This document shows, one piece after another, positions 9,484-19,236 of a stretch of 64,000 nt of DNA. Below the pieces are notes generated by a model that ran no database searches, was not told the DNA's origin, and worked only from the letters and a program-made list of their open reading frames with translations. Location of the stretch: contig JAFXQI010000010.1 of NCBI GenBank assembly GCA_017527155.1, forward strand, positions 62,001 through 126,000. The letters are read 5' to 3'. The translations under genes were made by a program, and so were the position numbers. Source of the stretch: Kiritimatiellia bacterium. GTDB lineage: Bacteria > Verrucomicrobiota > Kiritimatiellia > CAIQIC01 > Lenti-01. Within the stretch, counting starts at the first letter, position 1. Every line of letters begins with the position of its first letter.

Positions 9484-11550
9484 ATGCATCCACCTTTCGC
9501 CCAACACGCCCGTCTTCTTCGCCGCACCCTCCTCGTTTTCCTCTTCCTCCTGGCCATCCTCGCCCTCTTCGTCGCGAACGCCGTTCTCCTCGACCGGGCA
9601 TCCCTTGCGCTCGTCCGCTCTGCCATCCCTCCCGACACCCTTGAGGGGATTGCCGAACCGCGATTTTTCACATCCCCCGACTCCTATGCTTGGCTCTCCC
9701 ACACCCGCGACATGCTCATGGCGGGCGACTGGCGCATCCGCCACACCCGCATGGACAACGCCCCCCATGGCCGCCCCATGCACTGGTCCCACCTGCTGAT
9801 CTGGGAACTCGCGGCCCACGCGCGCCTGCTCCAGACGCTGTCGCCATCTTCCCTCCCCATCTCCCGGGCCATCGAGATGGCCGGCCGCTCCGCGATGCCG
9901 GTCTTCACCCTCCTCTTTCTGCTGCCCGCCTACTGGATCCTGGTCCGCAAAACCGGATTCCTCCCCGCCGCCGCCTTTTTCGCGACCACGGTATCCGTCC
10001 CTTTCCTGACCGAATCCCAGTCCGTTTTCGCTCCCGACCACCATCTGCTCCAGCAAGCCTTCCTGGCTTCGACCCTTGCCTGTCTCTCCTTCGCCGGATG
10101 GGGACGCGTCGCGGTTGGCGGGGCGGGCGTCCCGACCCGTCCATTCTGGAGCCGCCCTCTTGCTCCTCCCTCTCCCTCCGCCGCCCGGCGCTGGTTTGTC
10201 CTCGCCGGGGCATTCCATGCCTGCCTCCTTTGGGTTGGGGGCAGCGTATGGCTTGTCGTGCATGTCGTCTTGTGCTTGTCGGCCCTCGCCGCCCTTGCCC
10301 CTCCCGCGTCCGGTTTCCGGGCCGAACCCCGGCTTTGGCTCTTCTTCCTCGCTTCCGCCCTACCTCTTTCCGTCGCCTTCTATCTCCTCGAATACGCGCC
10401 CCGCTTCCCCGGCATGCGCCTGGAAGTCAACCATCCCCTGCACTGGCTCTTCCTCGCCGGAAGCACGCTCTTCCTCTCCCGCATTTCCTCCTTCCGGGAG
10501 CTCGGGTCCATCCGGTTTTGGCGCGCTGTCGCTCTCCCTCTGCTCCTGGTCCTCCCCTTGCCTCTCGCCCTCCTGTTCGGCCCCGCCTCCTGGCATGCCT
10601 TGCATGATCCGCTTCTCCGGCGCCTCCATGCCGGATTCATTGACGAGTTCCGTCCGCTGCTTCCCCGACTCGCCGCCGAGCCCGCGTTTCTTCCGGCAAC
10701 CTTCCGCTTCTTCCTGCTGCCGCTCGTTCTGGCCCCCGTGCTGGCTTTCCGCCGCAAGGCGTCCCCCGCGACCGCCGCCCTGCGTCCCCTTTCCGTTGCG
10801 TCGCTCCTCCTGGCGGCGCTTTTCGCCGGCCAGCTCCGATGGGGACTTCTCTTCGCCGCGACCCTTCCCTTTTTGGCGGTGGTGTTTTCGACGGCCCTTG
10901 CCTTCTCCGCCCGACCGGTCTTCCGTCGGCTGGCCTTCGTCTTTCTGGCCGCCCTCTTCTGCGATGCCGCCGTCTCCACCGCCCGCCAGGCCGCATTTCT
11001 GCGCGGTTGGTCATCGCCGGAGCGCTGTCCGGCCCACTGGCTGCGCGAAGACACCCTCAAGCGGGCGGCGCTGCGCATGGCCCTCGCGTTCCGCGGCGAC
11101 GATTCCGCCGCCATCGCCGGGCTGCCCCACGACGCCCCGGCCATCTACTACTTTTCCGGAATCCCCTCCCTCGCCTCCTTCTACTGGGAGAACGCCGACG
11201 GCTGGCACGCCGAATCCGCCATCTTTTCCGACACCTCCCCCAACGCCGCCGAAGCCCGGGCCGTGGCCGAAGGCCGCGCCCTCTCCTGCCTGCTGGTGCC
11301 CGATACGCCGACCGACCTTCCGCTCCTCCATGCCGCCCTCGCGGGACAACCCGCCCTGCCCCGCGAAGCCCTGTACGCCCGGATGCCCTTGTCGGCCCGG
11401 GACGGCGCCTCCCTGCCCGCTTGGCTCGCTCCGGATTCGGCCCTTTCCGCCGCCCTCTCCTCCACCAACTACTACCACCCCGCCCCCGAAACCCGCATCC
11501 GCTATGCCCTGCCCGTCCGGGCATTCCGCCCTGTGCCGCAGTCACCATGA
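9484..11550 (+). CDS. Multi-spanning GT-C-type membrane protein (STT3-like)
   Basis: A 688-residue protein with an N-terminal TM helix (about 15-37), a large extracytoplasmic loop and roughly ten further TM helices, then a soluble C-terminal part (about 520-688). The first loop has an acidic motif (SPDSYAWLSHTRDM) followed by PHGRPMHWSHLL, and a later loop has SVFAPDHHLLQ. This arrangement recalls the metal- and lipid-binding loops of STT3/PglB-type and other GT-C glycosyltransferases that use polyprenyl-linked sugar donors. The assignment is by architecture only, and the WWD-type motif is not seen. The stop overlaps the next start by ATGA, so it is in an operon with the first TMTC-like gene. 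Confidence 0.6.
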   Translation: MHPPFAQHARLLRRTLLVFLFLLAILALFVANAVLLDRASLALVRSAIPPDTLEGIAEPRFFTSPDSYAWLSHTRDMLMAGDWRIRHTRMDNAPHGRPMHWSHLLIWELAAHARLLQTLSPSSLPISRAIEMAGRSAMPVFTLLFLLPAYWILVRKTGFLPAAAFFATTVSVPFLTESQSVFAPDHHLLQQAFLASTLACLSFAGWGRVAVGGAGVPTRPFWSRPLAPPSPSAARRWFVLAGAFHACLLWVGGSVWLVVHVVLCLSALAALAPPASGFRAEPRLWLFFLASALPLSVAFYLLEYAPRFPGMRLEVNHPLHWLFLAGSTLFLSRISSFRELGSIRFWRAVALPLLLVLPLPLALLFGPASWHALHDPLLRRLHAGFIDEFRPLLPRLAAEPAFLPATFRFFLLPLVLAPVLAFRRKASPATAALRPLSVASLLLAALFAGQLRWGLLFAATLPFLAVVFSTALAFSARPVFRRLAFVFLAALFCDAAVSTARQAAFLRGWSSPERCPAHWLREDTLKRAALRMALAFRGDDSAAIAGLPHDAPAIYYFSGIPSLASFYWENADGWHAESAIFSDTSPNAAEARAVAEGRALSCLLVPDTPTDLPLLHAALAGQPALPREALYARMPLSARDGASLPAWLAPDSALSAALSSTNYYHPAPETRIRYALPVRAFRPVPQSP

Positions 11551-13772
11551 AACCCACGAGAACCGCATCCATCCCCTCCGCCGCGCCTGCCGCATCTTCC
11601 GCGGCCAAGGCGTGGCTGGTTCCCCTTTTGGCCTTCCTTCTGGCCTTTGCCGTGTTCGCCCCCGCCATCACTTGCGGGCTGGTCAATCTCGACGACGGCC
11701 CCTACATCACCGACAATCCCCTCGTCATGGCCGACTCCCCCTGGACGGCCCTGCCCGCCTGTTTCACCACTTTCCAGCAGGCCATGTACGCCCCGCTTCT
11801 CTGGTACTCCTACGCCCTTGACGCCGTCCTGTTCCGCGCAACTCCCGCCGCCCCTTGGGGGTTCCACCTGACGAATGTCCTGCTCCACGCCGCCAACGCC
11901 GCCCTGTTTGCCCTCGTCCTCTCCCGGTTCTGCAAGAACCGCTTCCTTGTGTTCGTGGCTGCCGCCGTCTGGGCCATCCATCCCCTGCGTGTCGAATCCG
12001 TCGCTTGGGTGACCGAGCGCAAGGACGTCCTGTCCGCCTTTTTCGCCCTGCTGGCGACCCTGGCGTGGCTGCGCTGCCGATGCCTGGCACAACCGGCTGC
12101 CCGTGCAACCTTCTTTGCCCTTGCACTCCTCCTCCACGCGGCCGCTTTGCTCGCCAAGGTATCCGTCGCCCCCCTTCCCGCCATCTGGCTCTTGCTCGAA
12201 GTCTGGCCTCTCGGCCGCATCGACCGGTCCTCCCTCCGCGAGGCCGTCCGCACCGCCGCCCTCCGCGCCGTCGCCCTGTTGCCCTTCTTCGTCCTCTCCC
12301 TGGCCGCCGCGGCATTGGCGTCCGCCGCCCACGGCGACATGGGAGCCATCCGCGCCGTACCCCTGTCCTCCCGCATGGCATCCGTCCCCGTCCACGCCGC
12401 ATTCTACCTCCTCAAGACCGTCCTGCCCCTCCGCCTCTCCCCCCTCTACCCCGACCTCGCCCTCACCATCCCCCGCATCCTCGGCGCCCTGGGCCTCCTT
12501 GGCGCCCTCGCCGCAGCGGCTTACCGCCTCCGCCGCACCGTCCCCGCGTTGGCCCTCGGCCTGCTCGTCTTCGCCGTCTTCCTGTTTCCCGCCTCCGGAA
12601 TCGTCCGCTTCGGCATCCAATCCATCGCCGACCGCTTCACCTACCTCCCCGCCCTCGGCCTCTCCATCGCCCTTCTCGGCCTCCTGGACGCCCACCGCCC
12701 CCGCGCCCCCAAACCATTGTGCATCCTGCATGGTGCATTGTGCATTCTCCTCGCCGCCTTGGCGGTCCTGACCCTCCGGCTCGTTCCCGTCTGGAACGAC
12801 GCCGTCACCTTCAACGACCGCGTACTCCGCTTCAACCCGACCCAACCCCACGCCCTCGTCTCCAAGGCCGACCGCCTCCTGGAGGACGGCGACCCCGAAG
12901 CGGCCCTGCCCTTTGCCGCCGAAGCCTGCGCCCAGCGCGATTTCACCCTCCAGGCCCCGCTCGTCCTGGCCCTCGTCCTCCAGGAACTCGACCGCCCCGC
13001 CGAAGCCCTCCGCGCCCTCGAAACCACCCCGCGCCAGGCCACGCCGCCCCGCCAACTCTTCCTTCTCGACTGGGAACTCGCGCGCGTCCGCTTCGCCCTC
13101 GGGCAATACGACGCCGCGCTTGCCGACGCCACCCGCGCGCTCGCCTCCCTCCCCCCCGAAATGGCCGGCCAGCGTCCTTTCCTCCACCTCCTCGCCATGG
13201 CCGCCGCCCACCATGCCGGACGCCCCGACGAAGCCCTCGCCCACGCCTGCGCCTTCCCGGCCTACGCACGGAAGACCTCCATTGCCGACGACGACCTCCT
13301 CCCCTTCCACCTCTTCGAGTGGACCATCCAGCACCGTACCGCCCACGCCGCCTTCTTCCGCGCCCTGCTTGCCGACGCCCTCGACTCCGACCCCGGGCTC
13401 GCCAACAACCTCCTCTGGGGATTCGCCACCGCCCGCCGTTCGCCCATTCCCCCCGCCGAAATCCTCGACGCCGCCCGACGGCTCGTCCGCGGCGATGCCG
13501 CCGGGAATCCGGGCTACCTCGACACCCTTGCCGCCGCCCAGGCCCGCGCCGGGAACTACGCCGACGCCCAAGCCACTGCCCGCCGGGCACTCGACGCCCT
13601 CCGGGGCCTCCCCGCCTCCCCCGACATCGACCGCTTTGCCGGCAAGCTCCGCCGCCGCCTCGACCTCTACCGCACCGGCACCCCCTACACCGAGAACGCC
13701 TTCTCCCGCTGGATGGCCAACGCTTGGGGCGAGGGCCTTCTCACCTCCACCAAGGTTCCCATCGATGAATGA
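11547..13772 (+). CDS. TMTC-like membrane O-glycosyltransferase with TPR domain (copy 1)
   Basis: A 741-residue protein. The N-terminal half is a GT-C-like membrane domain with the acidic first-loop motif VNLDDGPYITDN, the lipid-facing FHLTNVLLHAANA and the family hallmark HPLRVESVAWVTERKD. The C-terminal half (about 420-741) is a helical TPR-like region that would face the periplasm. TMTC/DUF1736 relatives transfer mannose or other sugars to proteins from polyprenyl phosphate sugars; the substrate here is unknown. A short GTGCATT-type repeat lies in frame at about 12717-12748 (encoding LCILHGALCIL) just before the TPR region. Overlap with both neighbours indicates one operon. Confidence 0.85.
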   Translation: MKPTRTASIPSAAPAASSAAKAWLVPLLAFLLAFAVFAPAITCGLVNLDDGPYITDNPLVMADSPWTALPACFTTFQQAMYAPLLWYSYALDAVLFRATPAAPWGFHLTNVLLHAANAALFALVLSRFCKNRFLVFVAAAVWAIHPLRVESVAWVTERKDVLSAFFALLATLAWLRCRCLAQPAARATFFALALLLHAAALLAKVSVAPLPAIWLLLEVWPLGRIDRSSLREAVRTAALRAVALLPFFVLSLAAAALASAAHGDMGAIRAVPLSSRMASVPVHAAFYLLKTVLPLRLSPLYPDLALTIPRILGALGLLGALAAAAYRLRRTVPALALGLLVFAVFLFPASGIVRFGIQSIADRFTYLPALGLSIALLGLLDAHRPRAPKPLCILHGALCILLAALAVLTLRLVPVWNDAVTFNDRVLRFNPTQPHALVSKADRLLEDGDPEAALPFAAEACAQRDFTLQAPLVLALVLQELDRPAEALRALETTPRQATPPRQLFLLDWELARVRFALGQYDAALADATRALASLPPEMAGQRPFLHLLAMAAAHHAGRPDEALAHACAFPAYARKTSIADDDLLPFHLFEWTIQHRTAHAAFFRALLADALDSDPGLANNLLWGFATARRSPIPPAEILDAARRLVRGDAAGNPGYLDTLAAAQARAGNYADAQATARRALDALRGLPASPDIDRFAGKLRRRLDLYRTGTPYTENAFSRWMANAWGEGLLTSTKVPIDE

Positions 13773-15957
13773 TCGCCATCCCAACCTCCTTCCCGCTCTC
13801 GCCGCCCTGGCGCTTTTCGTGGCCACCGCCGCGCTCTTCTGGCCCTCCGTCTCCTATTCGCTCGTCAACTTCGACGACCCCGTCTTCATCACCCGCAACC
13901 CCATCGTCGCCGACGGCTTCTCCTGGCGCTCCGTTCCCCGCGCCTTCACCGCCCTCCACGGCGACAAATTGATGTACAACCCCGTGCTCTGGCTCTCCTA
14001 CCTGGCCGACACCGCCCTCTTCCATGCCACCCCGGCCCATCCCTGGGGCTTCCACCTGACCAACGTCCTCCTCCACGCCGCCAACGCCGTCCTCCTCTAC
14101 TTCATCCTCCTCGCCGCCGTCCGCCGTCCCGGCCTCGCCCTCTTCGCCGCCGCCTTCTGGGCCCTCCATCCCCTGCGCGTCGAATCCGTCGCCTGGGTCA
14201 CCGAGCGCAAGGACACCCTCTCCACCTTCTTCGCCCTCGCCTCCATCCTCCTCTACCTCAAAGCCTGGGGGCGCGGGCGGCCCGCCCGCGACAGTGGCCC
14301 GGGGGCGCAGCCCCCGCCTCCCTCTTTTCACTTTTCACTTTTCACTTTTCACTGCGGCAAAGGCTACCAGTGCCTCGCACTGCTTGCCTTCGCCGCCGGC
14401 CTCCTCTCCAAGCCCATGCTCGTCACCCTCCCCTTCCTCTTCCTCCTCCTCGACTACTGGCCCCTCCGCCGCTTCGCGCTCCGCGACGCCCCCCGGGCCC
14501 TTCCCCGCCTGGCCGTCGGAAAATGGCCGTACTTCCTCCTCTCCCTGGTCTTCGCCCTCCTCACCCGCGCCCTCCAGACCGACGCCGTCACCCCCTTCTC
14601 CCTGCTCCAGCGCCTCTACTGGCTCCCCTCCAACTACTTCTTCTACCTCGCCAAGACCGTCTGGCCCGTCGCCCTGATTCCCATGAACCCCGGTCTGCCC
14701 GTCACGCCCGCCTTCATCGCGGGCGTGTCCGTGCTCCTGCTCGGGCTGGCCGTCCTCGCCGGCGCCCTCCTCCGGCGTTGCCCCGGATTCGCCGTCGGCC
14801 TCGCCGCCTTTGCCGGACTCCTCTTTCCCGTCTCCGGCATCGTCTTCATCGGCCACCATCCCGTCGCCGACCGCTACACCTACCTCCCCGCCATCGGCCT
14901 CTCCCTCGCCCTCCTCGCCCTCCTGGACATCCTCCTGCCCGGGCGCGGCCGCCACGCCCGGGCCGCCTGTTCGGTCGCAAAGCCCCCGACCTCTTGCCAA
15001 ACTCAATTGTGCATTGTGCATTGTGCATTGTGCATTCTCCCCGCCGCCCTGGCGGCGGTGACCGCCCGCATCCTCCCCACCTGGAAGGACACCCCCGCCC
15101 TCTACGCCCGCATCGCGGCCTTCGCCCCGGACCACTTCGCCGTCCTCGCCCACCGCTTCCACCACGCCTTCTTTGTCCGGGGCGACGTGGCCGAAGCCGC
15201 CGGACTCGCCGACCGCATGGTTTCCCTCCGCCCCGGCAGCGCCCAGTCCGACTACGCCAAGGTCCTGACCCTCTCCCAGACCCGCACCTCGCGGGAAGCC
15301 CTCGACTTCCATGCCGCCCACCTCCCTCCCCTTCCCGCCCTCCGCCAGCACCACTCCCTCCCGCTCCTCCTCGCCGTCCTGGCCACCGACGCCGGCGACA
15401 CCGGGGCCGCCGCGTACAACCTGCGCCTGGCCCGCGACGCCTCCCCCGGCGATGCCGCATCGGATGCAGCCATCGACAACATCGGCCGCTGGCTCGACGC
15501 CGTTTCCGGCCGCGCCCCCCTCCCCCCCGAAGACCTCCTCCGGCCCGCCACGGCCGTCTGGTATCTCGGCGCCTGCGCCCAAGCCCTGCCCTCCCTGCTC
15601 GGCATCGCCCGCGCCGCCCCGTCCAATCCCGCCCTCCTCAACAACGTCGCCTGGCTCCTCGCCACCACCGCCGGCTCCCCCGCCTCCCCCGGCGACGTCC
15701 TCGCCATCGCCCGCCAAGCCCTCGCCCTATCCCCCGACCACCCCGTTATCCGCGACACCCTCGCCGTCGCCCTCGCCTACGCCGGCGACTTCGACACCGC
15801 CATCGCCATCGACACCGCCGTCGCCGACTTCCTCCGCACCTCCACCGCCTCCGACGCCCCCCACATGCTCGCCAACGTCGAAAAACGCCTCTCCCTCTTC
15901 CGCACCCGCACCCCCTACACCGAAAACTCCCCCGCCCTCCTCCTCCACGCCCCCTGA
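13765..15957 (+). CDS. TMTC-like membrane O-glycosyltransferase with TPR domain (copy 2)
   Basis: A 730-residue paralogue of the preceding gene with the same motifs: VNFDDPVFITRN, FHLTNVLLHAANA and HPLRVESVAWVTERKD. It starts 8 bp inside the end of copy 1. Two repeat tracts lie in frame: a GC hairpin plus (TTTTCAC)x4 at 14325-14352, in a loop between membrane helices, and (ATTGTGC)x4 at 15006-15033, between the last membrane helix block and the TPR region. Because units are 7 bp, loss or gain of one unit would frameshift the gene. Copies 1 and 3 carry shorter or different insertions at the same two places. Confidence 0.85.
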   Translation: MNDRHPNLLPALAALALFVATAALFWPSVSYSLVNFDDPVFITRNPIVADGFSWRSVPRAFTALHGDKLMYNPVLWLSYLADTALFHATPAHPWGFHLTNVLLHAANAVLLYFILLAAVRRPGLALFAAAFWALHPLRVESVAWVTERKDTLSTFFALASILLYLKAWGRGRPARDSGPGAQPPPPSFHFSLFTFHCGKGYQCLALLAFAAGLLSKPMLVTLPFLFLLLDYWPLRRFALRDAPRALPRLAVGKWPYFLLSLVFALLTRALQTDAVTPFSLLQRLYWLPSNYFFYLAKTVWPVALIPMNPGLPVTPAFIAGVSVLLLGLAVLAGALLRRCPGFAVGLAAFAGLLFPVSGIVFIGHHPVADRYTYLPAIGLSLALLALLDILLPGRGRHARAACSVAKPPTSCQTQLCIVHCALCILPAALAAVTARILPTWKDTPALYARIAAFAPDHFAVLAHRFHHAFFVRGDVAEAAGLADRMVSLRPGSAQSDYAKVLTLSQTRTSREALDFHAAHLPPLPALRQHHSLPLLLAVLATDAGDTGAAAYNLRLARDASPGDAASDAAIDNIGRWLDAVSGRAPLPPEDLLRPATAVWYLGACAQALPSLLGIARAAPSNPALLNNVAWLLATTAGSPASPGDVLAIARQALALSPDHPVIRDTLAVALAYAGDFDTAIAIDTAVADFLRTSTASDAPHMLANVEKRLSLFRTRTPYTENSPALLLHAP
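14272..14352 (+). repeat. GC hairpin plus four TTTTCAC heptamers inside TMTC copy 2
   Basis: GC-rich inverted repeats (GGGGGCGCAGCCCCC and neighbours) are followed by four perfect TTTTCAC units (14325-14352) and then TGCGG. The same association of GCGC hairpin, four heptamers and a TGCGG-like end recurs between genes at 41805, 42906, 44045 and 53362. Confidence 0.75.
15006..15033 (+). repeat. Four perfect ATTGTGC heptamers inside TMTC copy 2
   Basis: The tract is in frame and encodes a Cys/Ile/Val-rich hydrophobic segment (LCIVHCALCIL). Imperfect versions occur at the equivalent place in the other two TMTC genes (12717 and 20424) and between genes near 24910. Confidence 0.8.
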
Positions 15958-15995
15958 CGCCCGGCTTCCATCGTCTGGCAATCGACGTTTTTCTC

Positions 15996-16023
15996 TTGAC
16001 CCTCTTCTTGTTGTCCCCATAAT
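15996..16023 (+). promoter_or_regulatory. Promoter upstream of the first AAA ATPase
   Basis: TTGACC (15996-16001), a 16-bp spacer and CATAAT (16018-16023). The 85-bp leader is AT-rich relative to its surroundings and contains the dyad TATGGT-N6-ACCATA. Confidence 0.45.
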
Positions 16024-16108
16024 GGCATGTGGAATGAAAACCATACTTTGCAATGTAGTTTATGGTCTTGGCACCATAAATCATCCTTGAATATCTGGAG
16101 CCGCCCCC

Positions 16109-17317
16109 ATGGATTCAACCCGCCTCGACCGCATCCACGCCATCTCGGAACGCCGTCTGGCCTCCACCCCGACCGTATTCCGCCGCTCCCTCGCCGACCG
16201 CATGGACTGGACGCCCCGCCTGATTTCCATCCTCGGCCCGCAGGGCGTGGGGAAAACCACCCTGCTTCTCCAGCGCATGAAGACTCTGCCCCCTTCCGCC
16301 GCTCCTCTCTATCTATCCCTCGACAACATCTGGCTCTCCGACCGGGAAGCCTATGAAGTCGCCGAACACCACGTCACCCATGGCGGCACGCACCTCTTCC
16401 TCGACGAAGTCCATTTCCTCGAGGGCTGGCAAACCCTCCTCAAGAACCTCAACGACGACTTTCCCCGCCTCTCCATCGCCTACACCGGCTCATCCCTCCT
16501 CCGGATCGATGCCGCCGCCGGCGACCTCTCCCGCCGCCAGGCCTCCTACCGCCTCCCGCCCCTCTCCTTCCGGGAGTATCTCGACTTCGCCGGTCTCGCC
16601 CGTTTCGACCCCATCCCCCTTCCCCGTCTCCTCTCCGGACACATCTCCTTCGCGCGCGCCATCCTCGGACGCCTCGGGGTCATCCTGCCCCATTTCGAAG
16701 CCTACCTCCGCCACGGCGCCTACCCCTTCTTCCGCGATGCCGGTCCCGCCTTCCGCGACATGCTCCTCGCCGCGGCCAACCAGGTCCTCGACTCCGACTG
16801 GCCCAAGACCGAGCCCGTCGAACCCCAGACCATCCGCCATGCCCGCCGCATGATGGCCGTCCTGGCCGCTTCCGTTCCGCAGACCCCCAACGTCACCGCC
16901 CTCTGCCGCTCGCTCGGCGTGGACCGCAAGCAAGGCCTGCGCATCCTCTACGCACTCGACCGCGCCGGTCTTCTCGCCCTCCTGCCACCCGGCAAACCGA
17001 AACTCAAGACGCTCGCCACCCCCGGCCGGATTTACTGCGGCGATCCCAATCTCATGCACGCCCTCGTCCCCCGTCCCGATCCCGGCACCCTCCGCGAGAC
17101 CTTCTTCCTCTCTCAACTCGCCGCCGCAGGCCATGCCCTCTCCTCCCCCCCCCGCGGCAACTTCCTCGTCGATTCCCGCTACCTCTTCGAAGTCGGAGGC
17201 CCATCCAAGACCTTCAAACAAATCGCCGACGCCCCCGACTCCTTCCTCGCCATCGACGACCTCGAAACCGGCCGCGCCAACCGCCTCCCCCTCTGGCTCT
17301 TCGGCTTCCTCTACTGA
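16109..17317 (+). CDS. Stand-alone AAA (AAA_14/DUF4143-type) ATPase
   Basis: A 402-residue protein. Walker A is GPQGVGKTT (43-51), Walker B LFLDEVHFLEGW lies at about 95, and a sensor-like Ser occurs in AYTGSSLLR. The C-terminal part has the DUF4143-like YLFEVGG segment. Proteins of this type are common single genes in anaerobic bacteria and archaea; their role is not established. There is no obvious partner gene. It sits between the TMTC operon and a second, differently built ATPase, each with its own promoter. Confidence 0.85.
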   Translation: MDSTRLDRIHAISERRLASTPTVFRRSLADRMDWTPRLISILGPQGVGKTTLLLQRMKTLPPSAAPLYLSLDNIWLSDREAYEVAEHHVTHGGTHLFLDEVHFLEGWQTLLKNLNDDFPRLSIAYTGSSLLRIDAAAGDLSRRQASYRLPPLSFREYLDFAGLARFDPIPLPRLLSGHISFARAILGRLGVILPHFEAYLRHGAYPFFRDAGPAFRDMLLAAANQVLDSDWPKTEPVEPQTIRHARRMMAVLAASVPQTPNVTALCRSLGVDRKQGLRILYALDRAGLLALLPPGKPKLKTLATPGRIYCGDPNLMHALVPRPDPGTLRETFFLSQLAAAGHALSSPPRGNFLVDSRYLFEVGGPSKTFKQIADAPDSFLAIDDLETGRANRLPLWLFGFLY

Positions 17318-17460
17318 TTCCCGGCACCGCCCCCTCCTCTACGCCCCTGAAACACCCCTCCCCTCCGCCCCCCCCCGCTCCCCATCTTGACGGGACACCG
17401 ACCATATTCGATCGGAATCTTCCATTCTCGAACACATTCCGCCAAACAAGGATTTCTTTA

Positions 17461-17498
17461 TTGACGGAATCAACCAATTCCATCATGATTCCGACACC
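17461..17498 (+). promoter_or_regulatory. Promoter and dyad operator of the second ATPase
   Basis: TTGACG (17461-17466), a 17-bp spacer and CATGAT (17484-17489), 9 bp before the ATG. A near-perfect dyad, GACGGAATC (17463-17471) and GATTCCGAC (17487-17495), spans the promoter from -35 to the start codon. Further GGAATC and ATTCC sites lie at about 17413-17440. Confidence 0.45.
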
Positions 17499-18941
17499 AT
17501 GAGCCCCTCCGCCCCTCCCATGACCGGCCGCCACGCCGAACGCCGCCTCCTGCTGGAGTCCATCCAACGGGAAGAGCCCCAATTCGTCGCCATCTACGGC
17601 CGCCGCCGCGTCGGCAAGACCTATCTCGTCCGCCAGACCCTCTCCGAAGCCTTTGCCTTTGAACACGTCGGCATGGCCTCCGCATCGCTCAGCGACCAGT
17701 TGCTCCATTTCCGCGATTCCCTCCTCCGCAACGGCCTCCGGGACTGTCCCCCTCTCGCCTCCTGGCACGATGCCTTCCTCGCGCTCGAACGCCTGCTCGA
17801 CCAGCCCCGCCCCGGACGCAACGTCGTCTTCCTCGACGAACTCCCTTGGCTGGACACCCCGCGCTCGCGCTTTCTCCCCGAACTGGAACACTTCTGGAAC
17901 GCCCGCGCCTCGCTCCGCAAGAACCTGGTCCTCGTCGTCTGCGGCTCCGCCTCTTCCTGGATGGTATCCAACCTCGTCCGCAACCGCGGCGGCCTCCACA
18001 ACCGCCTGACCCGCCAGATTCTCCTCCGCCCGTTCACCCTCCGCGAGTGCGCCGACTACGCCGCCGCCCGCGGCCTCGTCCTTTCCCCCCGCGACGTCTG
18101 CTCCGCCTACATGGCCCTCGGCGGCGTTCCCTGGTACTGGAGCCTCCTCGAAAAGGGTCTCTCCGTCGCCCAGAATCTCGACGCCCTTTTCTTCGCGGAA
18201 GGCGCCCCCCTGGCTCCCGAACACGACGCCCTCTTCGCCTCCCTCTTCCGCCATTCGGAACACCACCGCAGGATTGTCGATGCCCTTGCCGCCGTCGGCA
18301 TCGGCGCCGACCGTGCCACCCTCCTCGCCCGTACCGGCCTCCCCGACAACGGCGTCCTCTCCCGTTGTCTCGAAGAACTCGAACAGTGCGGCTTCGTCCG
18401 CCAATACACCCCGTACGGAAAGGCCAAGAAAGGCGCCCTCTGGCAGCTCCTCGATCCCCTCGTCCTCTTCCACCGCAAGTTTCTCGCCTCCCGCCCCCGC
18501 GACGAACGCTTCTGGACCCATTCCCTCGGTTCGGGCGCCCAAAACGCCTGGTCGGGCCTCGCCTTCGAGCGCGTATGCCTCGCCCATGTCCCCCAGATCA
18601 AGCAGGCCCTCCAGATTGCCGGCGTCCTCGTCCATGTTGCCTCCTGGCGCCACCTCCCCGACGCCGTCCACCCGCACGGGACCCAGATCGACCTCCTGCT
18701 CGACCGCGCCGACCGCGTCGTCAACGTCTGCGAAATGAAGTGGTCCGCCGGCCCCTACGCCATCGACAAGGTCACCGCGGACAACTTCCGCGCCAAACTC
18801 GAAACCTTCCGCGCCGTGGCCGCCCCCCGGCGCACCCTCCATCTCACCCTCGTCACTCCGGACGGCGTCCTCCCGAACGCCCACTCCTCCATCGTCCAAT
18901 CGCAGGTCACCCTCGACGACCTCTTCGCGGACATCAGATGA
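17499..18941 (+). CDS. ATPase_2/DUF234-type ATPase with nuclease-like C-terminus
   Basis: A 480-residue protein. The N-terminal P-loop domain has GRRRVGKT (34-41) and Walker B VVFLDELPWL; a sensor segment reads VCGSASSWM. A winged-helix region follows (about 260-320). The C-terminal DUF234-like domain has IDLLLDR then CEMKWS, which resembles the D and ExK half-motifs of PD-(D/E)xK nucleases. A distant paralogue with the same layout lies on the minus strand at 23078. The biological role is unknown. Confidence 0.87.
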   Translation: MSPSAPPMTGRHAERRLLLESIQREEPQFVAIYGRRRVGKTYLVRQTLSEAFAFEHVGMASASLSDQLLHFRDSLLRNGLRDCPPLASWHDAFLALERLLDQPRPGRNVVFLDELPWLDTPRSRFLPELEHFWNARASLRKNLVLVVCGSASSWMVSNLVRNRGGLHNRLTRQILLRPFTLRECADYAAARGLVLSPRDVCSAYMALGGVPWYWSLLEKGLSVAQNLDALFFAEGAPLAPEHDALFASLFRHSEHHRRIVDALAAVGIGADRATLLARTGLPDNGVLSRCLEELEQCGFVRQYTPYGKAKKGALWQLLDPLVLFHRKFLASRPRDERFWTHSLGSGAQNAWSGLAFERVCLAHVPQIKQALQIAGVLVHVASWRHLPDAVHPHGTQIDLLLDRADRVVNVCEMKWSAGPYAIDKVTADNFRAKLETFRAVAAPRRTLHLTLVTPDGVLPNAHSSIVQSQVTLDDLFADIR

Positions 18942-19129
18942 CATCCCCCGCGCCACCGCTTTTCCACTGTTCTCCCACAACCTCCGATTTGCCACGAAAA
19001 CATCCCCTCCGCCAGCCCCAGGAACGCCCCGCCCCCGCCGCATTCCCTTCCTCCTCTCGCCAGCTCATCCTTTTCCGGCAGTTGTGCCGCTTTGGTAATG
19101 ACCATTCCGGCATGTTGTCTGTTTTTTTC

Positions 19130-19158
19130 TTGACCTGGCATTCCCGTTTCCCCATCCT
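19130..19158 (+). promoter_or_regulatory. Weak candidate promoter for TMTC copy 3
   Basis: TTGACC (19130-19135), a 17-bp spacer and CATCCT (19153-19158), about 80 bp before the ATG. The same CATCCT box at 17-bp spacing is seen in the leader of the gene at 59937. The rest of the 18942-19236 gap shows no gene. Confidence 0.3.
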
Positions 19159-19236
19159 CCATCCGTCATGCCCCCCTCCCGCCCCCCTCTCGTCGTTTCC
19201 GCCCTTGCGTTCCTCTCCCAACCCCTCTGACTGGCC

